The notes: generated by a model from the sequence alone, not told the origin. DNA of 54,435 bases from Gottfriedia endophytica (GCF_017814275.1 NZ_JAGIYQ010000021.1:1-54435); one strand, 5' to 3'. Numbered from the stretch's first letter, positions 1-11,352 are shown. Made by a program: numbers and translations.

Positions 1-53
1 ATTAGGCACGCCGCCAGCGTTCGTCCTGAGCCAGGATCAAACTCTCCATAATA
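1..53 (-). rRNA. rrs: 16S rRNA, 5' end only
   Basis: The reverse complement reads GGAGAGTTTGATCCTGGCTC and continues into the conserved 16S start, so these are the first 50 or so nucleotides of a 16S gene that runs off the left edge. The mature 5' end near base 53 is placed by analogy with Bacillus 16S and could be off by a few bases. It heads the rRNA operon downstream of lysS, as in B. subtilis. Confidence 0.95.
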
Positions 54-94
54 GATTGTTTATCTGTGCTCTAAAACTAATAATTGACGTTTAC

Positions 95-125
95 TTCATG
101 TTTTGTTTAGTTTTCAAAGTTCACT
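95..125 (-). promoter_or_regulatory. rRNA leader with boxA-like antitermination site
   Basis: Read on the minus strand, the leader between the promoters and 16S contains ACTTTGAAAACTAAAC, close to the Bacillus rrn boxA/leader sequence (CTTTGAAAACTAAAC) bound by NusB-NusE antitermination factors. Its place just upstream of 16S fits. Function is assigned by similarity only. Confidence 0.6.
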
Positions 126-149
126 CCGTCGCCCTGAAGCGACTTAAAC

Positions 150-179
150 ATCTTATCATACTAAAGTTATTTAAGTCAA
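150..179 (-). promoter_or_regulatory. rrn promoter P2 (sigma-A)
   Basis: On the minus strand a -35 TTGACT (174-179) and a -10 TAAGAT (150-155) are separated by 18 bp, about 95 bp upstream of 16S. With the upstream P1 it forms the tandem promoter pair typical of Bacillus rRNA operons. Confidence 0.65.
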
Positions 180-236
180 TAACTTTTTTAAAATATTTTT
201 TGTCGTCGTTGTTCTTTTCTTGTGACAACAAAAATG

Positions 237-265
237 AGTATATCACGCGATTAAGCGTTGTGCAA
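237..265 (-). promoter_or_regulatory. rrn promoter P1 (sigma-A)
   Basis: On the minus strand a -35 TTGCAC (260-265) and a -10 TATACT (237-242) are separated by 17 bp. It is the distal member of the tandem rrn promoter pair, about 85 bp upstream of P2. Confidence 0.7.
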
Positions 266-393
266 GTGTTATTTTATTATTTTTTATAAAACTAAAAAAT
301 TCTTTTCTAATATATCATTTACATACAATTTAACAACCAAATTCTCTTATCAGAAATCAAGTTTTTCTATGTAATATCCCCATTTATTTTAAA

Positions 394-610
394 GCCTATT
401 TCATATATTTTGTCGCTAGTTAATTCCCATTCCAAGAGCTCACCTTCTGTGGTGCGAATGTTTAGCATCCTCGGCGTCATCTCGCCTACGATCTCTCACC
501 TATCCTGCTGACCCTCACAGTAGTCTCCTACCTACCGCTCCAAACAACTTCTTGATCAACAGTTTCCTATATCTAAATCTTTTTGAACAACAATCTTTTA
601 GAAAAGAGCC
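394..610. mobile_element. MITE-like element, copy 1 (degenerate)
   Basis: A 217-bp non-coding element lies between the rrn promoters and the lysS terminator. Its ends are imperfect inverted repeats: left GCCTATTTCATATATTTTGT, right (reverse complement) GGCTCTTTTCTAAAAGATTG. It is flanked by a perfect 8-bp direct repeat ATTTTAAA (386-393 and 611-618), as expected of a target-site duplication. The interior has diverged from the copies at 11.0 and 32.4 kb but keeps the termini and a GC-rich centre. No ORF or transposase is present. Bases 290-385 upstream of it are AT-rich with nothing recognisable. Confidence 0.65.
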
Positions 611-684
611 ATTTTAAACACAATAATACCAATCATTAAAACTTATTATTGTTCCAAAAATTCTCACCACCCATCTTTATTCAA

Positions 685-733
685 CAAAAAAGGTTAACCT
701 ACAAGTACCATTTAAGTACTTAAGGTTAACCTC
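685..733 (-). terminator. lysS transcription terminator
   Basis: On the minus strand the arms AGGTTAACC and GGTTAACCT flank about 27 nt containing a further small inverted repeat (AAGTACTT). A run of T follows. It lies directly downstream of the lysS stop codon and separates lysS from the rrn promoters. Confidence 0.8.
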
Positions 734-751
734 TATTTTTAAAAGAATATC

Positions 752-2251
<1,500 letters not shown>

Positions 2252-2287
2252 TTATTCAATAAGTATTAGTATACCATCATCTGCTAT

Positions 2288-2325
2288 ATAGAAAAACTGC
2301 CAGCTAAGACTGGCAGTTTTTCTTA
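2288..2325 (-). terminator. Terminator after the folate operon and dusB
   Basis: The arms AAAACTGCCAG and CTGGCAGTTTT surround a short loop and are followed on the minus strand by T residues. The A/T symmetry means it could work in both directions. It closes the pabB-to-dusB transcription unit just upstream of lysS. Confidence 0.85.
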
Positions 2326-2365
2326 CTACATAATATTATATTTTGTCAAGTGTTAACTGTCAAAC

Positions 2366-3364
2366 TTACAACACTTGAGTTGCATTCATTTTTGCTTCCA
2401 CGTCATCTAAATAGCTTGTTAAAAGTTCAACAAGTTCTGAGCGAGTATTCATTTCATTAATCTTATTACGAACTACTGAGTTACCCTTAATACCTTTTAG
2501 ATACCACGCCGCATGCTTTCTCATTTCCATAACCGCTACATGTTCATTTTTCAGATCAATTAAACGATCCATGTGTAAAATACATACGTCAATTTTTTCA
2601 CGTGGAGATGGTTCAGGCAATAGAATACCAGAATCTAAATAATTTACAGTACGATAAATCATCCACGGATTACCTAGTGCAGCTCGTCCAATCATTACAC
2701 CATCACAACCCGTTTCGTCTAACATACGTTTTGCATCTTGTGGTGTTTCTACATCACCGTTACCAATAACAGGGATCGAAACAACTTCTTTTGCAGCTTT
2801 AATGTAACTCCAATCAGATTTACCTTCGTACATTTGATAACGCGTTCGACCATGGATCGCTACAGCTTTTGCTCCAGCAGCTTCAACAGCTTTCGCGTTA
2901 TCAAGAACATAAATATGATCATCGTCCCAACCAAGTCGCATTTTTACAGATACAGGTTTACTAACGTTTTGTACAACCGCTGCAACCATCTCATTAACTT
3001 TATTTGGATCTAATAACCATTTTGCTCCAGCATCTGCTTTTGTAATTTTCGGTACTGGACAACCCATATTAATATCGATGATGTCTGCATTTGTATTTTG
3101 ATCAACATATTTAGCAGCTTCAACTAATGATTCTTTTTCACCACCAAAAATTTGCAAACTAAGTGGTTTTTCACGGTCATCCATATATAACATGTCCATT
3201 GTTCTTTTATTTTTAGTCAATAGCGCTTTATCACTGATCATTTCTGCATATACTAAACCAGCACCGAATTCTTTTACTGTTAAACGAAAGGCAGAGTTAC
3301 ACACACCTGCCATAGGTGCTAAAATGACGGGATTCTTCATCTCGATGTTACCAATTTTAAGCAC
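2366..3364 (-). CDS. dusB: tRNA-dihydrouridine synthase (DusB family)
   Basis: FMN-dependent enzyme reducing uridines in the tRNA D-loop to dihydrouridine (B. subtilis YacF). The 332-residue TIM-barrel shows [10 protein letters not shown] at the N-terminus, the active-site segment INMGCPVPK with the catalytic Cys, AIHGRTR and GNGDV in the barrel, and [14 protein letters not shown] as the phosphate-binding end. The start is GTG, preceded by a strong GGAGGAGGGG ribosome site. It is the last gene of the folate operon, 31 bp after yazB, an arrangement shared with B. subtilis; no functional tie to folate is evident. Confidence 0.93.
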   Translation of the reverse strand: MLKIGNIEMKNPVILAPMAGVCNSAFRLTVKEFGAGLVYAEMISDKALLTKNKRTMDMLYMDDREKPLSLQIFGGEKESLVEAAKYVDQNTNADIIDINMGCPVPKITKADAGAKWLLDPNKVNEMVAAVVQNVSKPVSVKMRLGWDDDHIYVLDNAKAVEAAGAKAVAIHGRTRYQMYEGKSDWSYIKAAKEVVSIPVIGNGDVETPQDAKRMLDETGCDGVMIGRAALGNPWMIYRTVNYLDSGILLPEPSPREKIDVCILHMDRLIDLKNEHVAVMEMRKHAAWYLKGIKGNSVVRNKINEMNTRSELVELLTSYLDDVEAKMNATQVL

Positions 3365-3395
3365 ATCCCCTCCTCCTTCCGTGCTTTCTATTACA

Positions 3396-3596
3396 TTATA
3401 TTGTTAATTCTTCTAAACTTATATTTAACTGTTTTGCGCAGTCATGTAAGAATTGCTCAGTTGGCATTCTATTTCCTCTTTCAACTTCACCAAGTACTGA
3501 AACAGATACGCCTAATATTTTCGCAAAACCTTCCTGAGTAAAACCTTTTAACTTTCGAAACGCTCGAATTCTTCTCCCCCATTTTTCCGCTTCCAT
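3396..3596 (-). CDS. yazB: Small XRE-family HTH protein (YazB)
   Basis: A 66-residue protein that is almost entirely one Cro/CI-type helix-turn-helix: [20 protein letters not shown], then [13 protein letters not shown], with a C-terminal helix. It probably binds DNA, but its target is unknown to me. Its first 49 bp overlap the 3' end of folK in another frame, an overlap also found in B. subtilis, which supports the gene and suggests translational coupling. Confidence 0.85.
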   Translation of the reverse strand: MEAEKWGRRIRAFRKLKGFTQEGFAKILGVSVSVLGEVERGNRMPTEQFLHDCAKQLNISLEELTI

Positions 3597-4048
3597 AAAC
3601 GTACCCCTTTATCTTCTAACAAATTGTTATTTTCAACCTCAAATTGAGAGTTAATTTCTTTTAAAGGTATTAAAACAAAGCTTCTTTCAAACATTCTAGG
3701 GTGAGGAATTCTAAGTTGGTCTGTTTCTATATTTTCTTGATTATAAAGTAAAATGTCAAGGTCTATTGTTCTTGGACCCCATCTTACTTCTCTTTTTCTT
3801 CCAAGATGATTCTCAATAGATTGTGTTACTTCTAGCAGTTCTTGTGGAGATAAATTGGTAATAATTTTAACTACTAAATTTAAAAAATTTGGTTGATCGA
3901 CATATCCTACTGGATCCGTTTCATAAATTGATGAAACAGATTGAAGCTGAATGGAAGGGTGTAGATTGAGTTCTTCAATAGCTTCCATTAAAAAGTTTTC
4001 TCGATCTCCCATATTTGTACCTAAACTAATATAAACAATTGATTTCAT
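3548..4048 (-). CDS. folK: 6-hydroxymethyl-7,8-dihydropterin pyrophosphokinase
   Basis: HPPK transfers pyrophosphate from ATP to the pterin made by FolB, giving the substrate of FolP. The 166-residue protein has the family N-terminus VYISLGTNMGDR and the signature RWGPRTIDLDILLY (two Asp binding Mg-ATP), followed by IPHPRMFERSFVLIPL. It overlaps folB by 4 bp and yazB by 49 bp, so the operon is translationally coupled. The C-terminus is short and slightly divergent where it overlaps yazB. Confidence 0.95.
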   Translation of the reverse strand: MKSIVYISLGTNMGDRENFLMEAIEELNLHPSIQLQSVSSIYETDPVGYVDQPNFLNLVVKIITNLSPQELLEVTQSIENHLGRKREVRWGPRTIDLDILLYNQENIETDQLRIPHPRMFERSFVLIPLKEINSQFEVENNNLLEDKGVRLWKRKNGGEEFERFES

Positions 4049-4407
4049 TTTCGTTCCCTTTTAATTTCTACTGCTACTGAATGATAATGACCACGGATTG
4101 GCGGGTCTGGTTTAATTACAGTAACAGTACATGATAAAATTCGTTCAAACTTTTCTAAAATGGTTGATGCAATTGCTTCAGCAACAGCTTCTACTAAATC
4201 ATACGGCTTTCCTTGGACAATTTTTTCACATTCTGAATATAAATCTGCATAACTAACAGAATACGACAAATCATCTGTTTCTCCTGCTTCTTTTAAATCT
4301 AATTCAACCATTAGGTTCACATTAAACCGTTGACCTAATACTTTTTCTTCTTCAAATACACCATGGTATCCATAAAATCGCATATCATTTACATAAATTT
4401 TATCCAT
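4045..4407 (-). CDS. folB: Dihydroneopterin aldolase
   Basis: Cleaves 7,8-dihydroneopterin to 6-hydroxymethyldihydropterin and glycolaldehyde. This 120-residue member of the tunnelling-fold family shows MRFYGYHGVFEEEKVLGQRF near the N-terminus, where the Glu binds the pterin, and VTVIKPDPPIRGHY near the end, where the Lys is catalytic. It overlaps folP by 8 bp and folK by 4 bp. Confidence 0.96.
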   Translation of the reverse strand: MDKIYVNDMRFYGYHGVFEEEKVLGQRFNVNLMVELDLKEAGETDDLSYSVSYADLYSECEKIVQGKPYDLVEAVAEAIASTILEKFERILSCTVTVIKPDPPIRGHYHSVAVEIKRERK

Positions 4408-5242
4408 TATCCGGCCCTACCCCTAGCATAGCATCCATCATTTTTGTCATTCTTAAGATCGGTAATACATCATGAACACGAACAATTTCACAACCTTTAG
4501 TAATTCCAAGACAAACAGTTGCTCCTGTTCCTTCTAAACGCTCATTTACTTCAGTTCCTAACACTTCTCCGATAAACGACTTTTTAGATGTTCCTAATAG
4601 TAAAGGATAATTTAAAGCTTTAATCTGATCTAACGCGTTCATTACTTTAAGATTCTGTTCCGGTGTTTTTGCAAAACCGATTCCCGGATCTAAAATGATC
4701 AGATCATCCCTTACTCCAGCTTTTTTAGCAATTTGAATACTTTCAGCTAAATCTAAGACTATATCACTCATTAAATCGTAGTAATTTCGATTATTGCGAT
4801 TATGCATTATAATAATTGGCACTTCGTATTTAGCTGCTACGTCAGCAATTTTCGGATCAAACTTCGCACCCCAAACATCATTAATAATTGATGCTCCAGC
4901 TTTTATAGCTGCCTCAGCAACTTCTGACTTATATGTATCAATCGAAATAGGGATATCAATCTCCGATGAAAGAGCTTCGATAATTGGAACAACTCGGTTG
5001 ATTTCATCTTCAACTTCCACTTTTATAAAACCTGGGCGAGTTGATTCTCCCCCTATATCAATTATTTTCGCACCATCTGCAACCAATTGCTTTGCATGAC
5101 GAACGGCTGCTTCAACATTATTGTATTTTCCACCGTCTGAAAAAGAGTCTGGTGTAATATTTACGATCCCCATCACAATTGTTTCTTCGTGAATAGGTAA
5201 TTCGTATTTTCCAAATTTTAATGGTTTTTTAGCTCGCGCCAT
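4400..5242 (-). CDS. folP: Dihydropteroate synthase
   Basis: Condenses the pterin pyrophosphate with p-aminobenzoate; the sulfonamide target (sul in B. subtilis). The 280-residue TIM-barrel shows VMGIVNITPDSFSDGG (pterin and phosphate loop), IDIGGESTRPG, SIDTYKSEVA, INDVWG, ILDPGIGFAKT and the C-terminal RVHDV. It lies 14 bp after pabC and overlaps folB, so PABA synthesis and use are encoded side by side. Confidence 0.97.
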   Translation of the reverse strand: MARAKKPLKFGKYELPIHEETIVMGIVNITPDSFSDGGKYNNVEAAVRHAKQLVADGAKIIDIGGESTRPGFIKVEVEDEINRVVPIIEALSSEIDIPISIDTYKSEVAEAAIKAGASIINDVWGAKFDPKIADVAAKYEVPIIIMHNRNNRNYYDLMSDIVLDLAESIQIAKKAGVRDDLIILDPGIGFAKTPEQNLKVMNALDQIKALNYPLLLGTSKKSFIGEVLGTEVNERLEGTGATVCLGITKGCEIVRVHDVLPILRMTKMMDAMLGVGPDNG

Positions 5243-5256
5243 CTAAAGATCACTCC

Positions 5257-6114
5257 TTACTTTAACTCACTCATACTAAACAACTTAGACGTATAACTTT
5301 TATAGGCTAATTGCAGAGTCTTGACAAACTCTCCGCTCTTCCCTTTAAAATGGACGTTTTCGACTGATGAAATTGGTACAATTTCTTGAATCGAATTTGT
5401 TACAAATACTTCATCACTACTTAACAGATCATCCACTGTATACAAACCTTCTTCATATTGAACCTTATTTAAGGTACACCAATTCAATACAAACTGCCTA
5501 GTTACTCCATTAAGAACACCTGTCTGAAGTGACGGTGTATAAAGTTTATCACCTTTTAAGAAAAATAAATTCGAAACTACACCTTCTGCAAGATGACCAT
5601 CTTTTGTTAGAAATAAACCTTCTTTAAATGCAGAGTCTCCAACTTCCCTTTTTCCAATAACATTGTTTAAGTAATGATGTGATTTCAATCTCACATTACC
5701 TTCTGGTGTATTTCTTGGAGTCGAAAGTAAAACGCCTATTTTCTCACCAATAGTGGTTTCTGGCATTTCTTTTATAAAGAATATCGTGTTTGGTTTGCTG
5801 TAAGGTTCAGTTTGTAATCCAATATGACCAACACCCGCAGAAACATTCAAGCGTATATAGCCATTTTGAAGATTATTTCTATCCAGTAACTCCTGTAAGA
5901 CATCAAATACCTCGCTATTTGTCATCTTCCATTGTATTTGACATTCTTCTAATGACCTTCTTAATCTGTTTAGATGATCATCCAACAAAAAAGGGTGCTT
6001 ATTATACACCCTAAATGTTTCGAATAAACCTAAACCGTACAAAAAGCCATGATCAAAAGGAGAAATACGTAAATCTTCTCCAGAAACATATTCACCGTTA
6101 TAGTAAAGAATCAT
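5257..6114 (-). CDS. pabC: Aminodeoxychorismate lyase
   Basis: PLP fold-type IV enzyme that releases pyruvate from 4-amino-4-deoxychorismate to give p-aminobenzoate. Recognisable family segments in the 285 residues are [16 protein letters not shown], the PLP-lysine region [17 protein letters not shown] and [10 protein letters not shown], ending with [13 protein letters not shown]. The start codon overlaps the pabA stop (ATGA), consistent with coupled translation. Branched-chain and D-amino-acid transaminases are relatives, but the operon context settles the call. Confidence 0.94.
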   Translation of the reverse strand: MILYYNGEYVSGEDLRISPFDHGFLYGLGLFETFRVYNKHPFLLDDHLNRLRRSLEECQIQWKMTNSEVFDVLQELLDRNNLQNGYIRLNVSAGVGHIGLQTEPYSKPNTIFFIKEMPETTIGEKIGVLLSTPRNTPEGNVRLKSHHYLNNVIGKREVGDSAFKEGLFLTKDGHLAEGVVSNLFFLKGDKLYTPSLQTGVLNGVTRQFVLNWCTLNKVQYEEGLYTVDDLLSSDEVFVTNSIQEIVPISSVENVHFKGKSGEFVKTLQLAYKSYTSKLFSMSELK

Positions 6115-6698
6115 TTTTTTATTCCTTCACGTTGATTATTTTTCAAGAAATTTCTTAGCATTTCTTTCCCAAATTGAGACATGATTGATTCTGGATGAAA
6201 TTGAACACCCTCAACCGATAACGTTTTATGTTTAATCGCCATAATTTCATTTTCTGCTGTCCATGCAGTAACCATTAGTTCATCCGGTAATTGATCATTT
6301 TTGACAATTAATGAATGATAGCGAGTGACTTCAATCGGTGATGGTAGACCTTGAAACATCCCTTGCTCTTCATGAAAGATTGTCGATGTTTTTCCATGCA
6401 TTAATCTTTCAGCTCTTACTACCTCGCCACCAAATACTTGCCCAATCGATTGATGTCCTAAACATACACCTAAAATCGGAATCTTACCCGCAAAATATCG
6501 AATTGCTTCAAGACTAATACCAGCTTCATTCGGTGTACAAGGACCTGGTGAGATCACTAAATAACTTGGTTTTAGTTCTTCTATTTCTTGAATCGTAATT
6601 TCGTCATTTCGACGAACTACTAATTCTTCTCCTAACTCGCCTAAATATTGAACAATGTTATATGTAAACGAATCATAATTATCAATCATTAGAATCAT
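6111..6698 (-). CDS. pabA: Aminodeoxychorismate/anthranilate synthase glutaminase subunit
   Basis: Class I glutamine amidotransferase that supplies ammonia to PabB. The 195 residues include [12 protein letters not shown], the nucleophile elbow [11 protein letters not shown] (catalytic Cys) and [10 protein letters not shown] (His-Glu of the triad). In B. subtilis the orthologous subunit also serves tryptophan synthesis; no trp gene is in this window, so a dual role is only inferred. It overlaps pabB and pabC by 4 bp each. Confidence 0.95.
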   Translation of the reverse strand: MILMIDNYDSFTYNIVQYLGELGEELVVRRNDEITIQEIEELKPSYLVISPGPCTPNEAGISLEAIRYFAGKIPILGVCLGHQSIGQVFGGEVVRAERLMHGKTSTIFHEEQGMFQGLPSPIEVTRYHSLIVKNDQLPDELMVTAWTAENEIMAIKHKTLSVEGVQFHPESIMSQFGKEMLRNFLKNNQREGIKK

Positions 6699-8116
6699 TT
6701 ATTTTCACCACCATTTAGTAAAAGGTCTTCACTTTGTTTTTTAGAAGCCCATAAAGCCTTCGCTTTTTTTAGACTTTCTAGATATTCATTTTTAGGATTG
6801 GAATCAATCACTATCCCTGCGCCAGCTTGTACATATGCTGTTTGATCTTTTGTCACCATTGTACGAATAGCGATGTTCATTTCCATATCTCCTGTATAAC
6901 TAATCCATCCAATCGAACCAGTATAAATACCACGTTTATATGGTTCTAATTCTTCAATAATTTCCATTGTACGAATTTTTGGAGCGCCTGTTATTGTGCC
7001 ACCTGGGAATCCTGCTTTCAACAAATCAAAACTATCATATTCCTTTTTTAGCTTTCCTCTAACGTTAGACACTAAATGCATAACATGAGAGTATTTTTCG
7101 ATCGCTAATAACTCATTTACTTCTACAGTCCCAAACTCACATACTTTCCCTAAGTCGTTTCGTTCTAAATCGACTAACATGATGTGTTCAGCTTGTTCTT
7201 TCTCATTTGAACGAAGCTCAGTCATTAACATTTGATCCTCTTCAGGTGTTTTTCCTCTAGATCTAGTACCTGCGATAGGCCTTGTCCATACTTCATCGTC
7301 ACGCTTAGCAACTAGCAGCTCTGGCGAACAACTTACGATCTGAAAATCACCTAATTCTAAGTAAGACATATATGGTGATGGATTAATTTTACGTAACTGT
7401 TCATAAATGTGTAATGGATGTGTTTGTATAGGCTGCGACTGTAGAACAGATAAATTTACTTGAAATACATCACCGGCTACAATATATTCTTTCACCTTTT
7501 CTACTGCATCAATAAAGTTTTCTTCAGACATATGAACTTTCTGGTTTTGTTGCATATCTCTATTTATTTCAGGATATGAAGGTTCGGTTTGTTTTTTATT
7601 CCAAAAATCAGCAAACTCTTCTAACTTTTGATTTGCAACCTCAAGCTGATCTTCTTGATCAACTAACACAATAAAATGAAGAATATCTTGTTCGTGATCA
7701 AAAATAACTACTTCATCAAAAACAAGTAAATAAACATCTGGAATATTGTATAAATCCTCTGTCATGTTTGGTAAGTTTTCAATGTAATGATTGCAGTCAT
7801 ATGTAAAATACCCAATTGCTCCACCTTGAAACGGAGGTAATTCAGCATCTTTTTCCACTGTAAACTGACTTATATAATCTTTTGCTAAATCAATCGGATT
7901 TCCAGTGATTTCTCGTTTTCCTTTTTCATCTTCTATTGTTAATACATTGTTTTTACCACGTAATTTCGCGATTGGATTTTTTGCAATAATTGAATAGCGG
8001 CCATCCCGTCCACTTTCTAATAACACTGCCTCTTTTTCTTCTAATGCATAATTGGAAAAATGATTAAAAAAATCTTTTGTATATGGGATTTGCTTAGTTA
8101 CGATATGTTTTTTCAA
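6695..8116 (-). CDS. pabB: Aminodeoxychorismate synthase component I
   Basis: Chorismate-utilising enzyme (473 residues) that forms 4-amino-4-deoxychorismate with PabA. The C-terminal catalytic half carries [41 protein letters not shown] and [15 protein letters not shown]. The PI-x-GT motif has Ala, as in TrpE-like enzymes, rather than the Lys of E. coli PabB. PabB is preferred to TrpE because pabA, pabC and folP follow. The start is TTG with AGGGGG upstream; an ATG alternative is not available nearby. First gene of the folate operon. Confidence 0.93.
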   Translation of the reverse strand: MKKHIVTKQIPYTKDFFNHFSNYALEEKEAVLLESGRDGRYSIIAKNPIAKLRGKNNVLTIEDEKGKREITGNPIDLAKDYISQFTVEKDAELPPFQGGAIGYFTYDCNHYIENLPNMTEDLYNIPDVYLLVFDEVVIFDHEQDILHFIVLVDQEDQLEVANQKLEEFADFWNKKQTEPSYPEINRDMQQNQKVHMSEENFIDAVEKVKEYIVAGDVFQVNLSVLQSQPIQTHPLHIYEQLRKINPSPYMSYLELGDFQIVSCSPELLVAKRDDEVWTRPIAGTRSRGKTPEEDQMLMTELRSNEKEQAEHIMLVDLERNDLGKVCEFGTVEVNELLAIEKYSHVMHLVSNVRGKLKKEYDSFDLLKAGFPGGTITGAPKIRTMEIIEELEPYKRGIYTGSIGWISYTGDMEMNIAIRTMVTKDQTAYVQAGAGIVIDSNPKNEYLESLKKAKALWASKKQSEDLLLNGGENK

Positions 8117-8191
8117 AAAATAATCCCCCTAAAAATTAGATTTCATTTTCATTTTACACAAAAAATAGGTCTTATTCATTAATAAGGTAAT

Positions 8192-8220
8192 AAAAAACCC
8201 TTGTCACTAGGTAACAAGGG
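8192..8220 (-). terminator. cysK terminator
   Basis: The arms CCCTTGTTACC and GTGACAAGGG form a hairpin followed by TTTTTT on the minus strand, 8 bp after the cysK stop. It isolates cysK from the folate operon, whose promoter should lie in 8117-8191; the best -10 there is TGTGTAAAAT. Confidence 0.85.
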
Positions 8221-8228
8221 AATCTAAT

Positions 8229-9149
8229 TTATTCAAATTGAAATAACGGTGTACTTAAATAACGCTCTCCATTACTAGGAATAATCGCAAGTACTTTTTT
8301 ACCTTTACCAAGTTTTTTAGCAACTTGTAATGCAGCATTTATAGCGGCTCCAGAAGAAATACCAACTAGGATCCCTTCTTCTCTTGCTACTGTTCTTGCA
8401 GTGTCCATCGCAACGTCATTTTTAACTTGAATAATGTCATCATAAATAGTTGTATCTAAAATTTCAGGGACAAATCCTGCACCAATTCCTTGGATTTTAT
8501 GTGGACCTGGTTTCCCGCCCGATAATACAGGTGAATCTTCAGGTTCAACAGCATAAATTTGAATCGAAGGATATGCTTCTTTTAAAACTGACCCTGCACC
8601 TGTAATTGTTCCGCCAGTACCAACCCCTGCAATAAACGCATCTAATTGATCGCCCATTTGATCAACGATTTCTGGTCCAGTCGTTAACTTGTGAATCTCG
8701 GGGTTTGATACATTCTTAAATTGTTGAGGCATGATATAACCGTGTTCTTTCGCTAATTCCTCTGCTTTACGGATTGCTCCGCCCATTCCTTCTGGTCCTG
8801 GAGTTAACACAAGCTCTGCACCATATGCACGCAATAAGTTTCGGCGCTCTATACTCATTGTTTCCGGCATAACAAGAATTGCCTTATAGCCTTTTGACGC
8901 AGCAACCATTGCTAATCCAATTCCTGTGTTTCCACTGGTTGGTTCAATAATTGTATCGCCTTTTTTCAATAATCCTTTACGCTCAGAGTCTTCAATCATC
9001 GATAAAGCTATGCGATCCTTTACACTACTACCTGGATTCATAAACTCTAATTTTAGATAAACGTCGGCACTATTTTCATCTACTAATCTGTTTAATTTAA
9101 CAATTGGAGTTTGACCGATTAATTCATAAATCGAATTTGCTACTTTCAT
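8229..9149 (-). CDS. cysK: Cysteine synthase A (O-acetylserine sulfhydrylase)
   Basis: PLP enzyme converting O-acetylserine and sulfide to cysteine. Key segments are [11 protein letters not shown] (PLP lysine), [12 protein letters not shown] (substrate loop) and [10 protein letters not shown] (phosphate loop). I place the start at the ATG at 9147-9149, 8 nt after TAGGAG, giving 306 residues; a GTG three codons upstream sits too close to the ribosome site. It is a single-gene unit with its own promoter (9194-9222) and terminator. Confidence 0.96.
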   Translation of the reverse strand: MKVANSIYELIGQTPIVKLNRLVDENSADVYLKLEFMNPGSSVKDRIALSMIEDSERKGLLKKGDTIIEPTSGNTGIGLAMVAASKGYKAILVMPETMSIERRNLLRAYGAELVLTPGPEGMGGAIRKAEELAKEHGYIMPQQFKNVSNPEIHKLTTGPEIVDQMGDQLDAFIAGVGTGGTITGAGSVLKEAYPSIQIYAVEPEDSPVLSGGKPGPHKIQGIGAGFVPEILDTTIYDDIIQVKNDVAMDTARTVAREEGILVGISSGAAINAALQVAKKLGKGKKVLAIIPSNGERYLSTPLFQFE

Positions 9150-9193
9150 TAAGCTCACTCCTAATCCCTAGTATATTTACCTGTTTAATAAAC

Positions 9194-9222
9194 ATTATCT
9201 TGAATTAAAAAGATTCTGTCAA
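9194..9222 (-). promoter_or_regulatory. cysK promoter (sigma-A)
   Basis: A perfect -35 TTGACA (9217-9222) and a -10 GATAAT (9194-9199) are 17 bp apart on the minus strand, about 45 bp upstream of the cysK start. In B. subtilis cysK is repressed by CymR; I cannot assign a CymR site here with confidence. Confidence 0.8.
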
Positions 9223-9293
9223 ATGTTTTCTATTACCTCTTTATAAGAATACTAAAGCAAGTTTAGGAGTATGTAAAATTATAGGAAATAATT

Positions 9294-10169
9294 CTATAGT
9301 TGATCAATTAACTCTTGAAGTTGTTTTTCATCATAATGATAAGATTTATTACAGAAATGACAGTTTACCTCTGCTTTACCATCTTCATCTAAAATTGCTT
9401 GCAATTCATTTTTACCTACACTCATCAATGCTTCATCAATACGGTCGCGTGAACAATGGCATTTAAATGTAACGTCCATTTTCTCTAGGATTTTTACATT
9501 GTCTTCTCCTAAAATTTCAAATAAAATCTCTTCAGGCGTTAGACCTTCTTGAACTAACGTAGAAATTGGTTTAACGGTATTAATCTTATTCTCTATTGCA
9601 GAAATTGTTTCTTCACTAGCGTCTGGCATAATTTGAATAATAAATCCACCACTTGCAAGGATAGATAAATCCGGATTTACAAGTACACCTACACCAACAG
9701 CAGAAGGTACTTGTTCAGATACTGCAAAATAATATGTAAAATCTTCACCTAATTCACCTGATACAAGAGGCACACTTCCTGTAAAAGCCTCTCTCATCCC
9801 AATGTCTTTAACAACGGAAAGAAAACCTTCAGTACCTACCGCACGAGCAACGTCAATTTTCCCACGTGAATTTAAATCAGTTTGAACATGAGGGTTAGCG
9901 ACATAGCCTTTTACTTCACCATTTGCATTAGCATCTACTAAGATGTAACCTAAAGGGCCATTACCTTCAACTTTGATCGTTAGTTTTTGGTTACCTTTTA
10001 GCATTGCACCCATCATAGTTCCAGCTGTTAAAGAACGACCTAAAGCCGCAGAAGCATTAGCCCAAGTATCGTGGCGTTCTTGTGCCTCTTTAACCAGGTT
10101 AGTGGAACATACACTATAAGCACGAACCTCACCATTATATGCTAATGCTTTTATTAAATAATCTTTCAT
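9294..10169 (-). CDS. hslO: Redox-regulated chaperone Hsp33
   Basis: Holdase chaperone activated by oxidation of its zinc-bound cysteines in the cytoplasm. The 291 residues end with the CXC ([13 protein letters not shown]) and CXXC ([12 protein letters not shown]) zinc pair separated by about 30 residues, which defines the family. It lies 14 bp after coaX with a good AAGGAG site. In B. subtilis yacD follows before cysK; here only 144 bp separate the two genes. Confidence 0.96.
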   Translation of the reverse strand: MKDYLIKALAYNGEVRAYSVCSTNLVKEAQERHDTWANASAALGRSLTAGTMMGAMLKGNQKLTIKVEGNGPLGYILVDANANGEVKGYVANPHVQTDLNSRGKIDVARAVGTEGFLSVVKDIGMREAFTGSVPLVSGELGEDFTYYFAVSEQVPSAVGVGVLVNPDLSILASGGFIIQIMPDASEETISAIENKINTVKPISTLVQEGLTPEEILFEILGEDNVKILEKMDVTFKCHCSRDRIDEALMSVGKNELQAILDEDGKAEVNCHFCNKSYHYDEKQLQELIDQL

Positions 10170-10183
10170 TGAATTTCTCCTTT

Positions 10184-10948
10184 TTATTTATTTCGTTTAT
10201 AAATTAAATGAAGACCTTTTAGTGTTAAATACGGATCAATCACATCGATTACTGTCGATTCTTTAGAAATTAAAGAAGCTAGCCCACCAGTCGCAATGAC
10301 AGTTGGTTCTTTTTTAGCTTGTTCTTTCATTCTCTTAACGATACCCTCAACTTGACCAACATATCCATATAAAATTCCTACTTGCATTGCTTCAACCGTA
10401 TTTCGTCCCACAATATTTGTTGGAGTAGATAATTCTATTCTTGGTAACTTAGATGCTTTCGTATATAAAGCTTCCGTTGAAATATTTATTCCCGGAGCGA
10501 TTGCACCACCGATATAATTTTTATTTTCATCAATATAGCAATACGTTGTAGCTGTCCCAAAATCAACGATAATAAGAGGACTTCCATATTGTGCAATACC
10601 AGCAACTGCGTTTACAATTCGGTCCGCGCCTACTTCTTTTGGATTATCATACTTGATATTTAAACCAGTCTTAATACCAGGCCCTACTACTAATGGTTTT
10701 TGCTTAAAATACTTTGTAGACATGCGTTCTAATGCAAACATGATTGGCGGAACCACAGAAGAAATAATGACACCCGTAAAATCTGTAAACTGTATGTCTG
10801 CATAGCTTAGAAGTGAACCAATCACCATTCCATATTCATCTTCAGTCTTGTATCGATTCGTTTCGATTCTCCAATGATGTATAAGCTCTTCATTTTGATA
10901 AACACCTAATACAGTATTTGTATTCCCTACATCAATTACAAATAACAT
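10184..10948 (-). CDS. coaX: Pantothenate kinase, type III
   Basis: Phosphorylates pantothenate, the first step of coenzyme A synthesis. The 254-residue ASKHA-fold protein begins [15 protein letters not shown] (phosphate loop) and has [24 protein letters not shown] and the metal/phosphate segment [11 protein letters not shown], then ATGGLA. It is paired with hslO, downstream of ftsH as in B. subtilis. Confidence 0.96.
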   Translation of the reverse strand: MLFVIDVGNTNTVLGVYQNEELIHHWRIETNRYKTEDEYGMVIGSLLSYADIQFTDFTGVIISSVVPPIMFALERMSTKYFKQKPLVVGPGIKTGLNIKYDNPKEVGADRIVNAVAGIAQYGSPLIIVDFGTATTYCYIDENKNYIGGAIAPGINISTEALYTKASKLPRIELSTPTNIVGRNTVEAMQVGILYGYVGQVEGIVKRMKEQAKKEPTVIATGGLASLISKESTVIDVIDPYLTLKGLHLIYKRNK

Positions 10949-11007
10949 ATTTTCACCATCTCTTCGATTAATGTTTTACTTTTATGTACTTTATTTATTT
11001 TTATTTA

Positions 11008-11229
11008 GACTATTTTCATATAAATTGTTGCTATTTCAGTATGTGTAAGTTGATTTCCACTCCAGGATGCTCGCTTTCCTTGGGGCGTGAGCTGAGCCTC
11101 CTCGTCGCTATCGCTCCTGCGGGGTCTCAGCCTTCCCGCATCTCTCACAGAAGCCTGGGCAACCTTCCGTTCCAATCAACTTCTGTCTTTTAATTACAAT
11201 ACCTAAAAGCAACAATCTTTAAAAAAGCC
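11008..11229. mobile_element. MITE-like element, copy 2
   Basis: A 222-bp element fills the centre of the 483-bp gap between coaX and the ftsH terminator. The left end GACTATTTTCATATAAATTG matches the other copies, and the right end (reverse complement) is GGCTTTTTTAAAGATTGTTG. Perfect 8-bp direct repeats TTTATTTA flank it (11000-11007 and 11230-11237). The GC-rich centre holds the shared inverted repeat GCTGAG...CTCAGC and a subterminal pair GTTGATT...AATCAAC. It is non-coding and nearly identical in its core to the copy at 32.4 kb. The rest of the gap holds only the ftsH terminator. Confidence 0.7.
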
Positions 11230-11352
11230 TTTATTTATTATATTGTTTTTCCTAGTATGACTCCAAAGCTATCTTATCATAAGACGTATCCTCATTAGTA
11301 ATAGAAAGTTTTCTTTGTAGAAACAAATTAAGTCATTCCATGGTCGAACCAC

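Noticed and set aside
56-289. 77-codon plus-strand open frame over the rRNA leader
   Set aside because: It is antisense to the rrn promoters and leader, has no ribosome site, and has no protein features beyond hydrophobic runs from AT-rich DNA.
8117-8191. pabB promoter
   Set aside because: A TGTGTAAAAT -10 is plausible but no acceptable -35 is present at 16-18 bp.
10984-11193. 69-codon plus-strand frame
   Set aside because: It lies inside MITE-like copy 2 and is explained by the GC-rich repeat core.
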